A stretch of 64,000 bases of DNA from NCBI GenBank assembly GCA_025765595.1, contig JAIVFH010000033.1, forward strand, positions 266,057 to 330,056. The letters are read 5' to 3'. Of this stretch, positions 1-10,289 are shown one piece after another. This DNA is from Obelidium mucronatum. Taxonomy: Eukaryota; Chytridiomycota; Chytridiomycetes; Chytridiales; Chytriomycetaceae. Below the pieces are notes generated by a model. The model did no database searches and had not been told where the DNA came from. It worked only from the letters and a program-made list of their open reading frames with translations. The position numbers were made by a program, and so were the translations under genes. How positions within the stretch are numbered: the stretch's first letter is position 1; each line of letters starts with the position of its first letter.

Positions 1-2
1 AG

Positions 3-419
3 CAGCAGGGTCAGCAAGGAAAGGCAGGACAGTATCAGCCGTCGACACCCATGAGCGAATACCAGAGCCGCAGTATTGTAAGCAGCGGCAGCGGCGCGTA
101 TAGTGAAGATGAAAACAGTAGCACAGCGAGTAGTTATAGAACTTTTCCGAGCAGCATTGGAAGTCCTGATGGAGTCAAAGTGACGGATATGGCGGCATTT
201 GCGTTGGATGTTAGTAGTGGACGGGAAGGTGGTGGTGGTGGTGCTTTTTCCAGTGGGCTGTATGCAGTGAGAGAGAAGCAGGCTCTTTTGGCCAACGGGG
301 GTGGTGGTGTGGCGGGTGGTGGCTCGTTTTCAGGGAGTTTCAACCTGGGGGTGCGTTTTCATTTGGGAGGTGCTGAGAAGGGTCTCTGTCGTGTATATAT
401 GTTTGACTTTTTTATTTGA
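3..419 (+). CDS. Gly/Ser-rich hypothetical protein, 5' end outside window
   Basis: The reading frame is open from the first bases of the window, so the start lies upstream. The visible residues are Gln-rich, then Ser/Thr/Glu-rich, then carry several poly-Gly stretches; no folded domain is recognisable. A good donor (GTGCGT) lies near 351, so the last 20 or so residues before the stop at 419 may be intron. No downstream exon could be placed. It could be a low-complexity regulatory protein or the 5' part of a longer gene. I do not recognise a family. Confidence 0.3.
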   Translation, partial: QQGQQGKAGQYQPSTPMSEYQSRSIVSSGSGAYSEDENSSTASSYRTFPSSIGSPDGVKVTDMAAFALDVSSGREGGGGGAFSSGLYAVREKQALLANGGGGVAGGGSFSGSFNLGVRFHLGGAEKGLCRVYMFDFFI

Positions 420-771
420 GGGGTGGGGTGTGGTGTGTGTGTGGGAAGTTTTGGTTGGAGGAAAAGTAACGGGTAAGGTTGTATTTATCAAACCTACCGC
501 AACGCTAGTGCTATTACGTTTTTTTTTCGAGGGAGTTGTGGGCACCTTCAGTGTGTGCCATGGCAGGTTTTTTTTTTATTGGCGGAATGTTATTGAAAGA
601 GCTGGCGTTGAAGAATTGGTGATTGTTACAGCTGTATTCGCATAATGGAAGCTCGTGGCAATATTTACCAATGAAATCATGGTTATTGATGGGAAACTGA
701 TATATGATTACGGGTTTTCATTGTTTTTTGCCTTGTTATATTTATATGGGGTTGAAACGATTGTTTTCCAG

Positions 772-1754
772 CTCTGCCAAAGCATAGTTGGAACGTAACA
801 CCAGACCACATTAAGGCTCTTTTTCGAAATGGATACTCTGTCGTCGATAACGCACTTCCAATTGAAACGGCTCTTTCCTTCCGTGATGAACTTATTGCAA
901 GTGCAATGACCCAACCAAACCTCCTCACTCCGAATTCGACGGTGTCACTGAGCCAACACTCCCGAAAACTCATCGCCAAACACAATATTGCAGAGTTTGA
1001 TTTGGCTTTTGATAAAGTGTCAAAGGCATTGCCCACGTTGTCCACCTTTGCGCGAGACAAGTCATTGCTTGAGAAACTGAACGAATCATCTACATTCAAC
1101 AACAACAACAATGCTCTCGGATTGACCAACCAAACAGTCAAAGCCCAAATTAATTTCGGAAACGGTGGCTGTTTCCCCATGCATTACGACACTGACGCGA
1201 AACTAGACAACCGGAAAGTAACTGCAATCGTCTACTTGAACGAACAATACCAAACAGGACACGATGGTGGAGAACTGCGGGTTTACCCGTTTCCAATGAG
1301 TTCAAGTATTGATGTCGAGCCAAAATTCAATCGCCTTGTTTTGTTTAGTTCGGCGTGGTGTTTGCATCGAGTTTTACCGTCGGTTGTGGATCGCTTGTGT
1401 TTTACGATTTGGATGTCGGGGGACGGGGGTATGAGTGACTCGAATGTTGGTGCAAGTGATGTTACTGCTGGCGGTGGTGCTGTTGGGAATAATGTTGAGG
1501 ATTCATGTGATTTCTTGCTACGTAAGGAGAATCGACAGTTACTCACGAAATTAGTGTATGCAGATGAATGGATACAAAGTCTTCAAGAGAGTCATCCAGA
1601 TTCTTTGGAGCGCGATGCGTTAGTAGATACGCATATTCGAGACTGTTTGGCGATTGACCGTAGGCTGAAGGATCATTTACCGGAAGGGTATGAGGAGTTT
1701 CAGTGGAAGGAGTGGTACAGTTTTTTTGAAGGAAGGAATGTGGATTGGTTTTAA
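772..1754 (+). CDS. 2OG-Fe(II) oxygenase, prolyl 4-hydroxylase-like
   Basis: The family hydroxylates proline or related residues using Fe(II), 2-oxoglutarate and O2. The core is visible: the first ligand pair HYD in GCFPMHYDTDA (about residues 139-149 of this exon), then GGELRVYP, then the distal His in CLHRVLPS followed by Arg in DRLCFTIW, the usual HxD...H...(R/K) order. The frame is open upstream of the first in-frame ATG at 906, back to a splice acceptor (TTTTCCAG ending at 771). The extra residues (LPKHSWN...GYSVVDNALP) resemble the normal N-terminal part of these enzymes, so 772 is an exon start and the initiation exon is unresolved. The C-terminal 100 residues are acidic and not recognised. 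An AATAAA follows the stop. Confidence 0.8.
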
Positions 1755-1761
1755 GAAAAAT

Positions 1762-1767
1762 AATAAA
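1762..1767 (+). terminator. Poly(A) signal AATAAA after the dioxygenase gene
   Basis: A canonical hexamer lies 7 bp past the stop codon, so the 3' UTR is very short. Confidence 0.5.
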
Positions 1768-1839
1768 ACAATACCAAGAGAAAGAATGTCGTATTGTGTC
1801 ATATTATCAGTGGGGTGGGTGCACAGGTGTTCAAAGTGC

Positions 1840-2853
1840 CAGTTGGGGTTAGGTCTACACACACCGAGCTGCCACCAATCCGACCAAAATTCGAATCCAT
1901 TCAAATATCAAGTTTAATGCGCGACTCATCGAATCTATATGTAATGAACCCATTTTTGTGGCGCAAGTCACCTACTTTGAAGTAAACTAAGAGGCGGCCG
2001 CCCATACTAAATACCGATGATCTCGCCAAAGCTTTATATGGTATCTATTCTCGCGTTAAATCTATTCGAATAGGCACGGGGCCTGTGCTCGTCCATACAA
2101 ACTTCAGACTTTGTCCAATATGAGTACCCTATGCGCGGACGCCCTATCGCGACTTATAGATTAAATCTATATTGTGGTTAGTTTGAGTATGCACTGAGTT
2201 CGGTATCTGGTGGCATCGCGGTGAAGTCTGGTTGTTTTGTGCCGATAACACACTTGGGCCGAGTCTGCAGGAAGCCAGTCCGTGCGCTCAGACATGCTTC
2301 TACTATGTATTCGTCTTTTTTCTCACGTCGAAGATCGGTGCAGCCGCTAAGGACGCGAGATGTAGATCCCCTCGAGTTGGCCACTTTCAATCCAAAATGA
2401 CACAGCTTTCTTTCCCAACACAACAACAACACATACCCAAAACAGCTCCGTTTCCAGCTTTAAAAAAGCGCATTCGAACCGCCGTAACGCATTTCATCGG
2501 TTTGCAATTATCCCCGACGCGTTCTGATGTTTGGTTACCTCGTTTTCGGGTACATATCAGATTTCAAGACCCGCCAAACATTGCGGAATTGTCAAAAATC
2601 GAAAAAGGTATAAATAGGGAGCAGATTCCCCCCTCTTTTCTTCTCACAAAAACTTCATCTCTCTTAAAAACCAACAACTTCTTCTCTCTTCAAGAACTCG
2701 GGAACTTAACTCGGACAACACTTCAACCCCCACCAGCCCCTCCTATTCTCACCAAGTCCCCTCCTAAAAAACCCTTAAAAACAACCGAAAAGACGGGCCC
2801 ATAAAACAGACAAACAGAAAGGGGGTTAAAAAAACAAGCGAAAGACGCGCCAC

Positions 2854-2888
<35 letters not shown>

Positions 2889-3100
2889 AAAAGGGGACTT
2901 TTGGTTATTTATTTTACATTCATGGGTGCTTTTGGTCTTTTAGTTGGGTTCTGCAAGTGTTGTCCTTTCTGAATCTCCTTTTTTTCTTTTTTTTATTTAC
3001 GGATGGACGCGTTCAAAGGTATGTGGCGGGATATGGTTCAGGGCCTCCTCGTGGCTCCCGCTGGTAACAGGGCTTCTCCCTGGCTGACACTGAACCTCTT
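1840..3100 (+). repeat. Dispersed 1.25-kb repeat, copy 1
   Basis: The segment is largely repeated at 25140-26436 and partly at 18600-18880. Its parts in order are: a diverged left arm; a conserved stretch around GCGGACGCCCTATCG; a promoter-like block with TATAAATA; a CT-rich leader; a 32-nt poly(A) run (2855-2886); and a GC-rich module (about 3001-3098) nearly identical in copies 1 and 3. No protein is encoded. Homology stops just after CTGACACTGAACCTC. It could be a solo LTR-like sequence, a non-autonomous element or a duplicated promoter/5' leader. The borders are approximate and no target duplication was found. Confidence 0.65.
2609..2616 (+). promoter_or_regulatory. TATA box inside dispersed repeat copy 1
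   Basis: TATAAATA followed by GGGAGC and a CT-rich leader, preserved at the same place in copy 3 (25938-25945), suggests a Pol II promoter reading rightward. Confidence 0.45.
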
Positions 3101-3186
3101 CGATTCAATTTACTATTTTTTATGTCTTTTCTTCTTTATATTATTCAATAATAAACTGCAATGTATTTTTATCTATATTTCTCTTC

Positions 3187-3351
3187 ACTTTTAAAATGCT
3201 TCGAACGTCAAGCACCAGCCACCAACACATTGACAACTTTGCGCACAACTCTTCGCCAAATCTCTATTTCTCCACTTTTAAAATGCTTCGAACGTCAAGC
3301 ACCAGCCACCAACACATTGACAACTTTGCGCACAACTCTTCGCCAAATCTC
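3187..3351. repeat. 87-bp tandem duplication
   Basis: The 87-bp unit starting ACTTTTAAAATGCTTCG at 3187 recurs at 3274; the second copy matches for 78 bp. The period is 29 codons, so one reading frame (ATG at 3196, stop near 3477) stays open across both copies, but the peptide has no recognisable domain. Confidence 0.85.
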
Positions 3352-3484
3352 AGCGAGCCGATGAAGGAGCTTGGACAATCTTCAGGACCAAGGAGTAGAA
3401 CGGCTTACTACATATTTTCATACCCGCATGAAAAGGAAAACCTTTGGCAACACAACACAATCGGCAATGACAGATAACCAAAGT

Positions 3485-4806
3485 TTATGCGACACAAACT
3501 TCACAAAGTACGTCAATTTCAAATCCGTTCGAGGATCGAGAATCTAGAATCCTCATCCCAGAAACTTTCTGAACACCACTGAGAAGAGGAAAAAAGTCCA
3601 CTTCAAACTCGACAGACCCACCAACCGGAACGGGACCCACTTTTCTTTCGCTTGGACCCAATAGCAACACACTACTCATTTTGCTTTTTACAAAGACAAC
3701 ACTTGCATCCATTTCGTTTTCAAGCGAGTGATTCCATAACCGGCAAGTCGCGCGAAATGGCTTTTCAGCAGCGATGGAATCAGAAAGACGCACAATTTCC
3801 ACACGTATGGGATCCGTTGGGGTGATTTTGCGAGTAAGTTGGGATGTTTGAAGTCGCCCTTGTTGACCCATGGTTGTACGCCACTGAATGTCAAGCTTCC
3901 CGAGAGTTGGAGTTGACTTTGAGAGTGGATCGTTTTCTGTTTTTGGAGTGAGAATGTACAGGTATTGACGCGAGTCTTTGTCGTTGAGGACAGGAGTATT
4001 AGCAAATACACTGACATGTGATTTCTCCGTATTATTTGAATCAGGTCTACAGTATGCAAAGAAATTCAAACGATGAAGAATAGGCGTAAAAAAATGGAAC
4101 CCACATGAATAACTGGGAAACATCCTGAGAATTAAACAACTGGGAACTTTCAAAGATAAGCTTCTCCAAAAACATTGGGATACCCGAAGTATTTTGAACT
4201 TGTGCCTCTAAAAAGACTCGAGATCCATCGGCAAGGGAATTCACTTTGGTCTTCACTGACAACGGGTTGAGGACATGGAATTTGAAGAACTTTCTGAACG
4301 ATTTTGGCTCCTTATTGGCGCCGGTATAATGGATACTACAGACTAATATGTGTGGCCCTAGTTCTTTGATTTCATGGGAGAGTAGGAATTCAGCCGATTT
4401 GGCCGGTGCCAAAGAGGTTGAATTGATGGCACCTAAATGGCAATATTCACATGGATCAGTCCCACTTCGATTTAAAAATAGGCATCAAACCATTCGCATT
4501 TGATGTAGTATCTGCGAGGGTGAATCGCTGCGTCTGTGTTTGTAATTCGGCCTTGATCCCTGCGTTGTTGACTACGGCTCTTGACTCGTTAACAATGCAA
4601 ACATAACTCTCAAATGTTTCTCCCAAGAACAAAGAGCCAAAGGAGGCTGGGAGTGTTAATGCTTGAGTTGTTGCTGAAGTAGCTCCTAGAATGTCCGCTG
4701 GAGCCAATGTGTGCTGCGAGGGTAAAGTAGCCAACGTTGGTCGCGACAGTCGCATCACTTTGAGAGTAAGAGCGTGTTTCTCGGCTGGCGGAGGAACATC
4801 ACTCAT
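3485..4806 (-). CDS. TRAPPC13: TRAPP complex subunit 13 (TRAPPC13, DUF974)
   Basis: TRAPPC13 is a peripheral subunit of TRAPP complexes that act as Rab exchange factors and tethers at the Golgi and in autophagy. Three exons, 4491-4806, 4105-4432 and 3485-4046, are joined by two 58-nt GT-AG introns (4433-4490 and 4047-4104). They give 401 residues, close to the usual 400-420. Family blocks are in order: KVMRLSRPTL and FGSLFLGETF near the N-terminus, HEIKELGPHILVC and FFKFHVLNPLSVKTKV in exon 2, then RQYLYIL, LGKLDIQWRT and GRLQTSQL in exon 3. No frame break is present, unlike many neighbours. The start is the ATG at 4806 before SDVPPPAEKH. Confidence 0.94.
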
Positions 4807-4998
4807 TTGCCTGTCTGTTAATTATCTTATTTTTGTTTTATTTGGTATTTTATTCATCTCAAAAACGTCCAACCAAGATGATATCTATCCCCTCACGCGC
4901 ATGAATAGCAGCTCATCAAGGCGCTTCGACTGACACCTTTTTGTGCTTCGTGGCGACAAATTCCTTGGGCTTGAGCTGGGGATTTCGAATCCCAATTT

Positions 4999-5073
4999 TA
5001 TGAATAATTGGTAGGTCAGTAATGGAAATCGAGAGCTCGCTCTGAAAAGAAGGGAAAATATCCCTTCCTCTCC
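4999..5073 (-). repeat. Split direct repeat B2 (3' end of retrotransposon)
   Basis: The 75 bp are identical to 5427-5501. They form the 3' terminus of the minus-strand element and border host DNA at 4998. Confidence 0.9.
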
Positions 5074-5288
5074 GAGCGGAGCTCCCGGAATTCCCAACAC
5101 CGCAACGGGAGTCGAACCCGAGGTGACCGTAGGTGTTACCAGGTTGACCGCAACCCGGGTTCTCAACTCATAAAATAAAATAAAGGAAAATAAAAATAAA
5201 AATTAAAGACCGATTATGAGTTGTCCTGTTGCGTTGGGAATTCCGCCTTGTGGAGGGGTGGATGGACGGGGGAAGGGTGGCGTTCGCG

Positions 5289-5426
5289 TGTCTATGACCG
5301 AACGAGCCGATGGTCCTGACTTTGGACCAGAAATTGTTATCTAGATGTGCCTCCCAATTAATCACCTCTTTTGGGATTGCTTATCAATGATAATAGAATA
5401 AATATTTCTTCTTCACTCCCCAAGTG
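5289..5426 (-). repeat. Split direct repeat A2 (internal)
   Basis: The 138 bp match 11736-11873 with a single mismatch and lie directly against B1. Confidence 0.9.
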
Positions 5427-5501
5427 TATGAATAATTGGTAGGTCAGTAATGGAAATCGAGAGCTCGCTCTGAAAAGAAGGGAAAATATCCCTTCCTCTC
5501 C
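5427..5501 (-). repeat. Split direct repeat B1 (after recombinase gene)
   Basis: It starts 1 bp past the recombinase stop codon and is identical to B2. Confidence 0.9.
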
Positions 5502-5502
5502 A

Positions 5503-6762
5503 TTACTTATTAATCATAGCTAGCACTCGATTTCTTGCCGGCTCTGCTATCCATTGAGCAATTAGCCTTGACGGCGCCGTGCTATTGCCTGACGCAGGGA
5601 AGTACTTTGTGTACAATTCCGCTGATGCTTCTGTTGTCCATCCTCCTTTTGCCATTGTGCTTTTCAACGCCTCATTTGTCGCAATTTCTCTCGTTTTCAG
5701 TGCTGTAGCTATTCTGATCCCATATAATTTCACGCTATGTTTTATATTCAGCTGCGCTGCAAAAATTGACATGTAATTGTTTGTAACGTCCAGTCGCATT
5801 ACACTGTGTTTTGCGTGCCACGAGTAAGGCGCGAGTCTGTTATCCGTCAATGCTAAATTTGGGAATAAGAGGTTTGTTCTGTGGAAGTTGTGTCCATATG
5901 CAATCAAGTTCCTTAGGTATGTTTCTATGTCCTGCACTGGGCAGTTTCCGTTCGATTTCTGTCTCATAATTGCAAACCGTGAAATCCCCGAGGTTGTGCC
6001 CGTTTTATGTATCGTCATTACGAAGAAGATGCCGGCTTTGTCCGGCAGGTATAATACCAGGTTCACATTTAGGCGTATGATATCGCCCGGTCTTCTTCCT
6101 GAAGCTTGTAGAAGGGAAATGAGCGCCGTTTGTTGCGCCCACGCTACTTTTTCTCGCAAGTTTTTGGCGAGGGTGACTAGAGTTCTCAATTTGTCTAAAA
6201 TTCTGTCGACGTCTGATTTGAATATTGGGGTCGCCTGCAGAGGCTGGATCAACGCGTCCGTCGCCTCCTGCTCTTTTAGTTTGATATGATCGTCTATCAC
6301 GTCCGACATGGCCGGGTTTTCCGTGATGAGCTTTCCCTCTTGCCATCTAGTATGTTTGCCCATTTTTCGAAAAATAGCTCTCATGTGCGAAACCGTGTTT
6401 TTGACAGTGTCAGGTGAAGAGCTGATTGTGCACTTGTTTTCGATCTGAGAATTTTGGATGTGAGGACACCGTCGAGGGTCTGGGCACGTGTCTGGCAGGC
6501 AGACTGTGATGATCCTGTTTCCTGGGGATGCGGAGCCTGCATGTGGGCATGTGTGGTATTGCGTTCTACCCGCCTTTTCCATTGAGAACAGGAATTTTGA
6601 TAGTTGTTGTGGTGTTGTAGTTTGTATGTCAGGTACGAAATCCTTTAGTAGCTTTTCGAATCTCTGACGTGTTTTTTCCTTTTGGACGTTGTCCCTGTAT
6701 TGTTGTAGTGTATGAGAACGGGGTTCTTCGTGTTGCGTATTCTTTGCTTGTGCCGAACCCAT
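5503..6762 (-). CDS. Tyrosine recombinase of the retrotransposon
   Basis: The 419 residues are uninterrupted. A probable DNA-binding N-terminal half includes Cys/His-rich segments (YHTCPH, CPDPRRCPH). The C-terminal catalytic fold shows the first Arg in LLQASGRRPGDIIRLN, the second box as LYGIRIATAL (the usual HxxR appears as YxxR) and the nucleophile Tyr in GGWTTEASAELYTKYF. In such elements the enzyme replaces the integrase and inserts a circular cDNA. The start is the ATG at 6762, five bases after a 26-nt coding-strand oligo(A) tract. The stop abuts repeat B1. Confidence 0.9.
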   Translation of the reverse strand: MGSAQAKNTQHEEPRSHTLQQYRDNVQKEKTRQRFEKLLKDFVPDIQTTTPQQLSKFLFSMEKAGRTQYHTCPHAGSASPGNRIITVCLPDTCPDPRRCPHIQNSQIENKCTISSSPDTVKNTVSHMRAIFRKMGKHTRWQEGKLITENPAMSDVIDDHIKLKEQEATDALIQPLQATPIFKSDVDRILDKLRTLVTLAKNLREKVAWAQQTALISLLQASGRRPGDIIRLNVNLVLYLPDKAGIFFVMTIHKTGTTSGISRFAIMRQKSNGNCPVQDIETYLRNLIAYGHNFHRTNLLFPNLALTDNRLAPYSWHAKHSVMRLDVTNNYMSIFAAQLNIKHSVKLYGIRIATALKTREIATNEALKSTMAKGGWTTEASAELYTKYFPASGNSTAPSRLIAQWIAEPARNRVLAMINK

Positions 6763-6767
6763 CTCGG

Positions 6768-6793
6768 TTTTTTTTTTTTTTTTTTTTTTTTTT
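6768..6793 (-). other. 26-nt coding-strand oligo(A) tract before recombinase ATG
   Basis: It occupies the junction between the polymerase and recombinase ORFs, with five bases between the tract and the ATG. Similar tracts mark the other ORF junctions of this element. Confidence 0.8.
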
Positions 6794-6856
6794 CATTGTC
6801 TTCTTTGTTTAAAATTGCGACTGTCTTTATTGTTGTCGCCAGGAACGAATTGCTTA

Positions 6857-9181
6857 TCAAATCACGAAACGAAATGCTATCAAATCTGCCGTCAATTTCT
6901 TCGGAATTTTGTTGTATGACCTGACAGCACTCTTTGCCTCCTCTGAATCGCATTTTACTAAGGTAAAGGAATTTTGGGCGAGAGCCTTTGCCGCAATTAT
7001 GTAGTTTTCGTGGTTGTGTGGCAATATGATTGTGAAATTGACCTTTTGATTTAGCATGTGTTGTAGGACTATGCGTGCCATCGAGAAAGGGGGATATACG
7101 TAAAAGTTGTCGTGTGTACGCTGTGTGTGCGAGGCGACCCACGCCAATACGTTTGTGAATGAAGTCCCTGGGCAATCGTATCTGCTGAAGAAGGTACTGC
7201 ATTTTGCGTTGTTGTTTGATGCCATTGCGTCGACGGTGAAGGGGCCGAAGCGTGTGTTTACTTTTTCAAATAGGTCTTTTGATAAAACAAAGTCATTTTC
7301 TTCCGCTTCTCTTGTAATAGCATCGGAGATGTGGTTTGCTTTTGTGTCCAGCCAGAAGAATTGCAGCCTGACATTGTTTTTTCTTGCATAGAAAACAAGT
7401 CTTTGAGTTCCTTGTTGACATCGCGATTCCTTGAGGAACCTTTTAACGCCGCCAGGTAGACTCCCATGTTGTCGCACCCGAGGTCAAAAATAGGTTTGTC
7501 CGTAAAACTTTTCACTTCTTCCCATAATTCCTTGTGGTCAATTTGGATATCTACTGTTATATTTTTGATGTTTTTGATGCTAAGCTCGAAGCCTTTCCTT
7601 AGAGCGATGGCTTCTTTTACTCCAATATTTTTGCCGTATTCTTCTTCGTCAAATTCCGCTCCAGCCTTCCATGGTACTTCTGTGATCCTCGACCTCAATG
7701 GCGATTGTAATAGCGCGGCTCCCCATCTGTTTTGGTTGGCATCAGATGTTTGTGTGAATGAGAGAATTTTGTGGTTTGGCTGGATCCAAAATGATTTGAC
7801 TTCATATTCAGACATAATAGAAATCCATTCCATGATGTCCGACGCTGCTTCGTCTCCCATGACAATTAAAAACTGGAGGTGAACCTCTTGTTTTCTGGCG
7901 CTTTGCCTCTGCGATTTTAATGTAGGATGAACGAAGGATTGCATGTCCTCCTTGGATGCAGAAACAAAAGTAGTTGCATTTTCCTGTGAAAGATTCCAGT
8001 ATGTCCACGTTGAATTCTTTGTTGTTTGTTATTTTTTGTAAAATCCACCTTGCCAGCGTCAAGAACTTTTCTTGCTTGACGGGATGAATCCGGAACGATC
8101 TTTCTTCAAAGTCGATTATAGCACCGAGATAGGTTATTGTCCGGTTAGGGATGAAGCATCCTTTTGAAAGAGCAATAAAGAAACCTGTCCTTGAGAACAC
8201 TATAATGACGATCGCAATTGCGCGTTTCGCGTCTCTGTATGCTTTCTGAGGGGTTTTTGGGAGCGGCGAATCTTGGATTTCCCCACATGCGGAATCGTCA
8301 TAGAAAGTGCCTATCTCTATTTGCATCATTCTGATGTATCGAACTATCGCTTCTACGATTGTCTGTTCGATATATGGAGAGCAATTCCATCCGAATACCA
8401 GCGTTGTTGCTACAAAGATGTATTCTTTGTCGTCTCCCGGCAATTTGCCATATGTTCCAAAGTATTTCCGGGAGGATGGATGGATGAGGATATTCATGAA
8501 ACACGACTTAAAGTCCACTACTGTGTAAAACTTGGAGACCCATGAAGTTAATTGTTGTATGTATGGCAGGTGGAATTGTGGAGGTTTGCACCATTGATTT
8601 AAATAAGTGCAGTTATCGTATTTACGCATTTTCGACTGGTCGTTGACCACTCCCGTGGGTGGGATAATGTGCGGCATGTCTTCCTTCCGCATTTTTAATC
8701 GCTCTCCTATTGGGATTCTGATCCCTTGTTTTACTTCCTCTTTTAACTTTTCTTTGGCAAAATTCTGGAGAACCTCCTCCAGGCTTCCATTTTTTAGGTG
8801 AGTTCGTGGTGGTAGGTGGCTACCGTTATGAATTGTGGTTGCAAATTCCTCAACTGTAGGACCATCTGATAGCCATCTGCGAAGAAGGACCGCCTGCGCC
8901 GTTGTCGATGCTGTTAGAATTTTCTCCCAGAAAACTCGCTTCTCTTCTGATCTTGAATTGACTCCGCCGCTGACAAATTCCGCCGGATTTTGAATAACTA
9001 TGTCTTCGAGGTTTGGCTCCACCGTGTCTTCTACGAGATTGTTCAACATATCTTCCATGACTTTATCGTTTCTTTCCGAGCCGACGCCAGTCAGTTTGCA
9101 CCATGATCGCGGAACGTGTTTATCCATGTCCATGTCTTCCCATGAACGTGTTTCCTGTCTGGCTTTCTTTGCTCTGGGCAT
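6857..9181 (-). CDS. Reverse transcriptase-RNase H polyprotein (two frame breaks)
   Basis: This is the polymerase of the DIRS-order element. The frame starting MPRAKKARQ (ATG at 9181) runs through the RT palm: FYTVVDFKSCF (motif A), LVFGWNCSPYIEQ (motif B) and FYDDSA (catalytic YxDD-type box as F-Y-D-D). Near 7880 the coding frame shifts to one with the RNase H part (TSDANQNRWGAALL with its Asp, then CDNMGVYLAAL). Near 7375, at a 6-A run, it shifts again into a C-terminal part with FFWLDTKANHISDAITRE and FGPFTVDAMAS, typical of this order. Each break is a single-base offset, so it may be mutation or consensus error. A longer frame reading back through the oligo(A) as Lys residues is unlikely to be used. 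Confidence 0.85.
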
Positions 9182-9198
9182 TGTTAGGACAAAGGATC

Positions 9199-9225
9199 TT
9201 TTTTTTTTTTTTTTTTTTTTTTTTT
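9199..9225 (-). other. 27-nt oligo(A) tract before polymerase ATG
   Basis: On the coding strand it lies 17 bases upstream of the ATG at 9181. Confidence 0.8.
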
Positions 9226-9309
9226 GCATTATGTGCAAGTTTATTTTGGTACTGCTAAATAAAATCTGGGGTCTATAAACGGTAAAAAACTGGCTGATGA
9301 CTTCTTTCC

Positions 9310-9312
<3 letters not shown>

Positions 9313-9347
<35 letters not shown>

Positions 9348-9404
9348 GGGTCTAGGGATAATACTGATATGAGGCTCCCCCTTTTTTTTTTTTTTTTTTT
9401 TTTT
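9313..9404 (-). other. Two oligo(A) tracts flanking the gag stop
   Basis: Runs of 32 (9313-9344) and 23 (9382-9404) A residues on the coding strand are separated by 37 bp. The gag TAA stop is formed at the edge of the second run. Confidence 0.8.
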
Positions 9405-10143
9405 ACTTGTCATTTGTTCCTCGCTCCATTGGCGGGCTTCTAATTCTCACCCGTGGATTGAAACGCGTATTGTCGCGTCTAGAAAAATCGCGGTCTCGGT
9501 CGCGTTCGTCCCGCTTGTAGTCCTCGCGTTTATAGTCATCCTTTTTTGAGTAGTCCCGCTGACTGCGGTATTTGTTTCTACATTGGGGTTTTTGACAACC
9601 AGCCACACCACATGTAGCGAAACAATTTGCTGCTATGTGACCTTGCTTATCGCAGTGGTTACATCTGACTCTGCGTTGCTGACCCTCGAGTAAAGGTCTT
9701 TTGGGTACACGCGGTCCCGCTCTGATGTCCGCCAATTTTTGCACTGATACTATTGTTTTCGTGTAAGACGTCATCGAGTTGAGTACTTTATCATTCGTAG
9801 AATGGTTTGACGCTAGTAGAATGTTGTCCAGGAACCAAGATGCTGCGTCCAAACCCGTCCAGCTTTGAAGTTGCGGCGCCGCAAAAGATTTCTGAATAGT
9901 GTCCATATTTCGTTTTGCTGTTTCAAGACGTTTGGTCGATACTTTTCTTTCGTCCCTGCCGTTCATGATTGACTTGGCAGATTTAGAGGAGATCGAGTTG
10001 ATGGCCATATTGGCATTCCTGAACGTTTCTTTGACCCGTCCCAGATTGTCATCGAGAAAAACGTTTGAAAAATCCCGCTTTTGGCTTTTTGAATCCCTCA
10101 CTGCCTCGCGTGCGTGGTTTAAGATTCTTCGACCCATCGCCAA
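9403..10143 (-). CDS. Gag-like protein with CCHC zinc knuckle
   Basis: The 246 residues comprise a helical, basic N-terminal half and then one zinc knuckle, CNHCDKQGHIAANC (CX2CX4HX4C), near residue 160. A second Cys cluster, CGVAGCQKPQC, follows, then a long Arg/Asp/Lys tail (RDYSKKDDYKRE...). Zinc knuckles in Gag bind the element RNA and package it. The ATG at 10143 is followed two codons later by another ATG, so the start may be either. A 20-nt oligo(A) tract lies 19 bp upstream. Confidence 0.8.
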   Translation of the reverse strand: MAMGRRILNHAREAVRDSKSQKRDFSNVFLDDNLGRVKETFRNANMAINSISSKSAKSIMNGRDERKVSTKRLETAKRNMDTIQKSFAAPQLQSWTGLDAASWFLDNILLASNHSTNDKVLNSMTSYTKTIVSVQKLADIRAGPRVPKRPLLEGQQRRVRCNHCDKQGHIAANCFATCGVAGCQKPQCRNKYRSQRDYSKKDDYKREDYKRDERDRDRDFSRRDNTRFNPRVRIRSPPMERGTNDK

Positions 10144-10162
10144 GTAATTTAACGCCTATTGG

Positions 10163-10182
10163 TTTTTTTTTTTTTTTTTTTT
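10163..10182 (-). other. 20-nt oligo(A) tract before gag ATG
   Basis: The coding-strand A run lies 19 bases from the gag start codon. Confidence 0.8.
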
Positions 10183-10289
10183 AGATTCCAACTTAATGGG
10201 TACTGAAAGGGGGGGTTCAGGTAGATGGTGTTCGATTTGGTCAGTATGGAAGCAAGGAGTTTGCTTTTTATTTTATTATTTAAGATTTG

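Noticed and set aside
5085..5160. tRNA-like sequence on the minus strand with an exact B-box-type GGTTCGACTCC inside the retrotransposon spacer
   Set aside because: Acceptor and anticodon arms do not pair, so it is not a tRNA gene; it may be chance or an old tRNA-derived piece.
4885..5166. 93-residue minus frame between TRAPPC13 and the retrotransposon body
   Set aside because: It runs through repeat B2 and the spacer, has no domain and no coding character.
7370..7890. Programmed frameshifting in the retrotransposon polymerase
   Set aside because: The two offsets fall inside conserved domains, not between them, and similar one-base breaks occur in unrelated host genes nearby.
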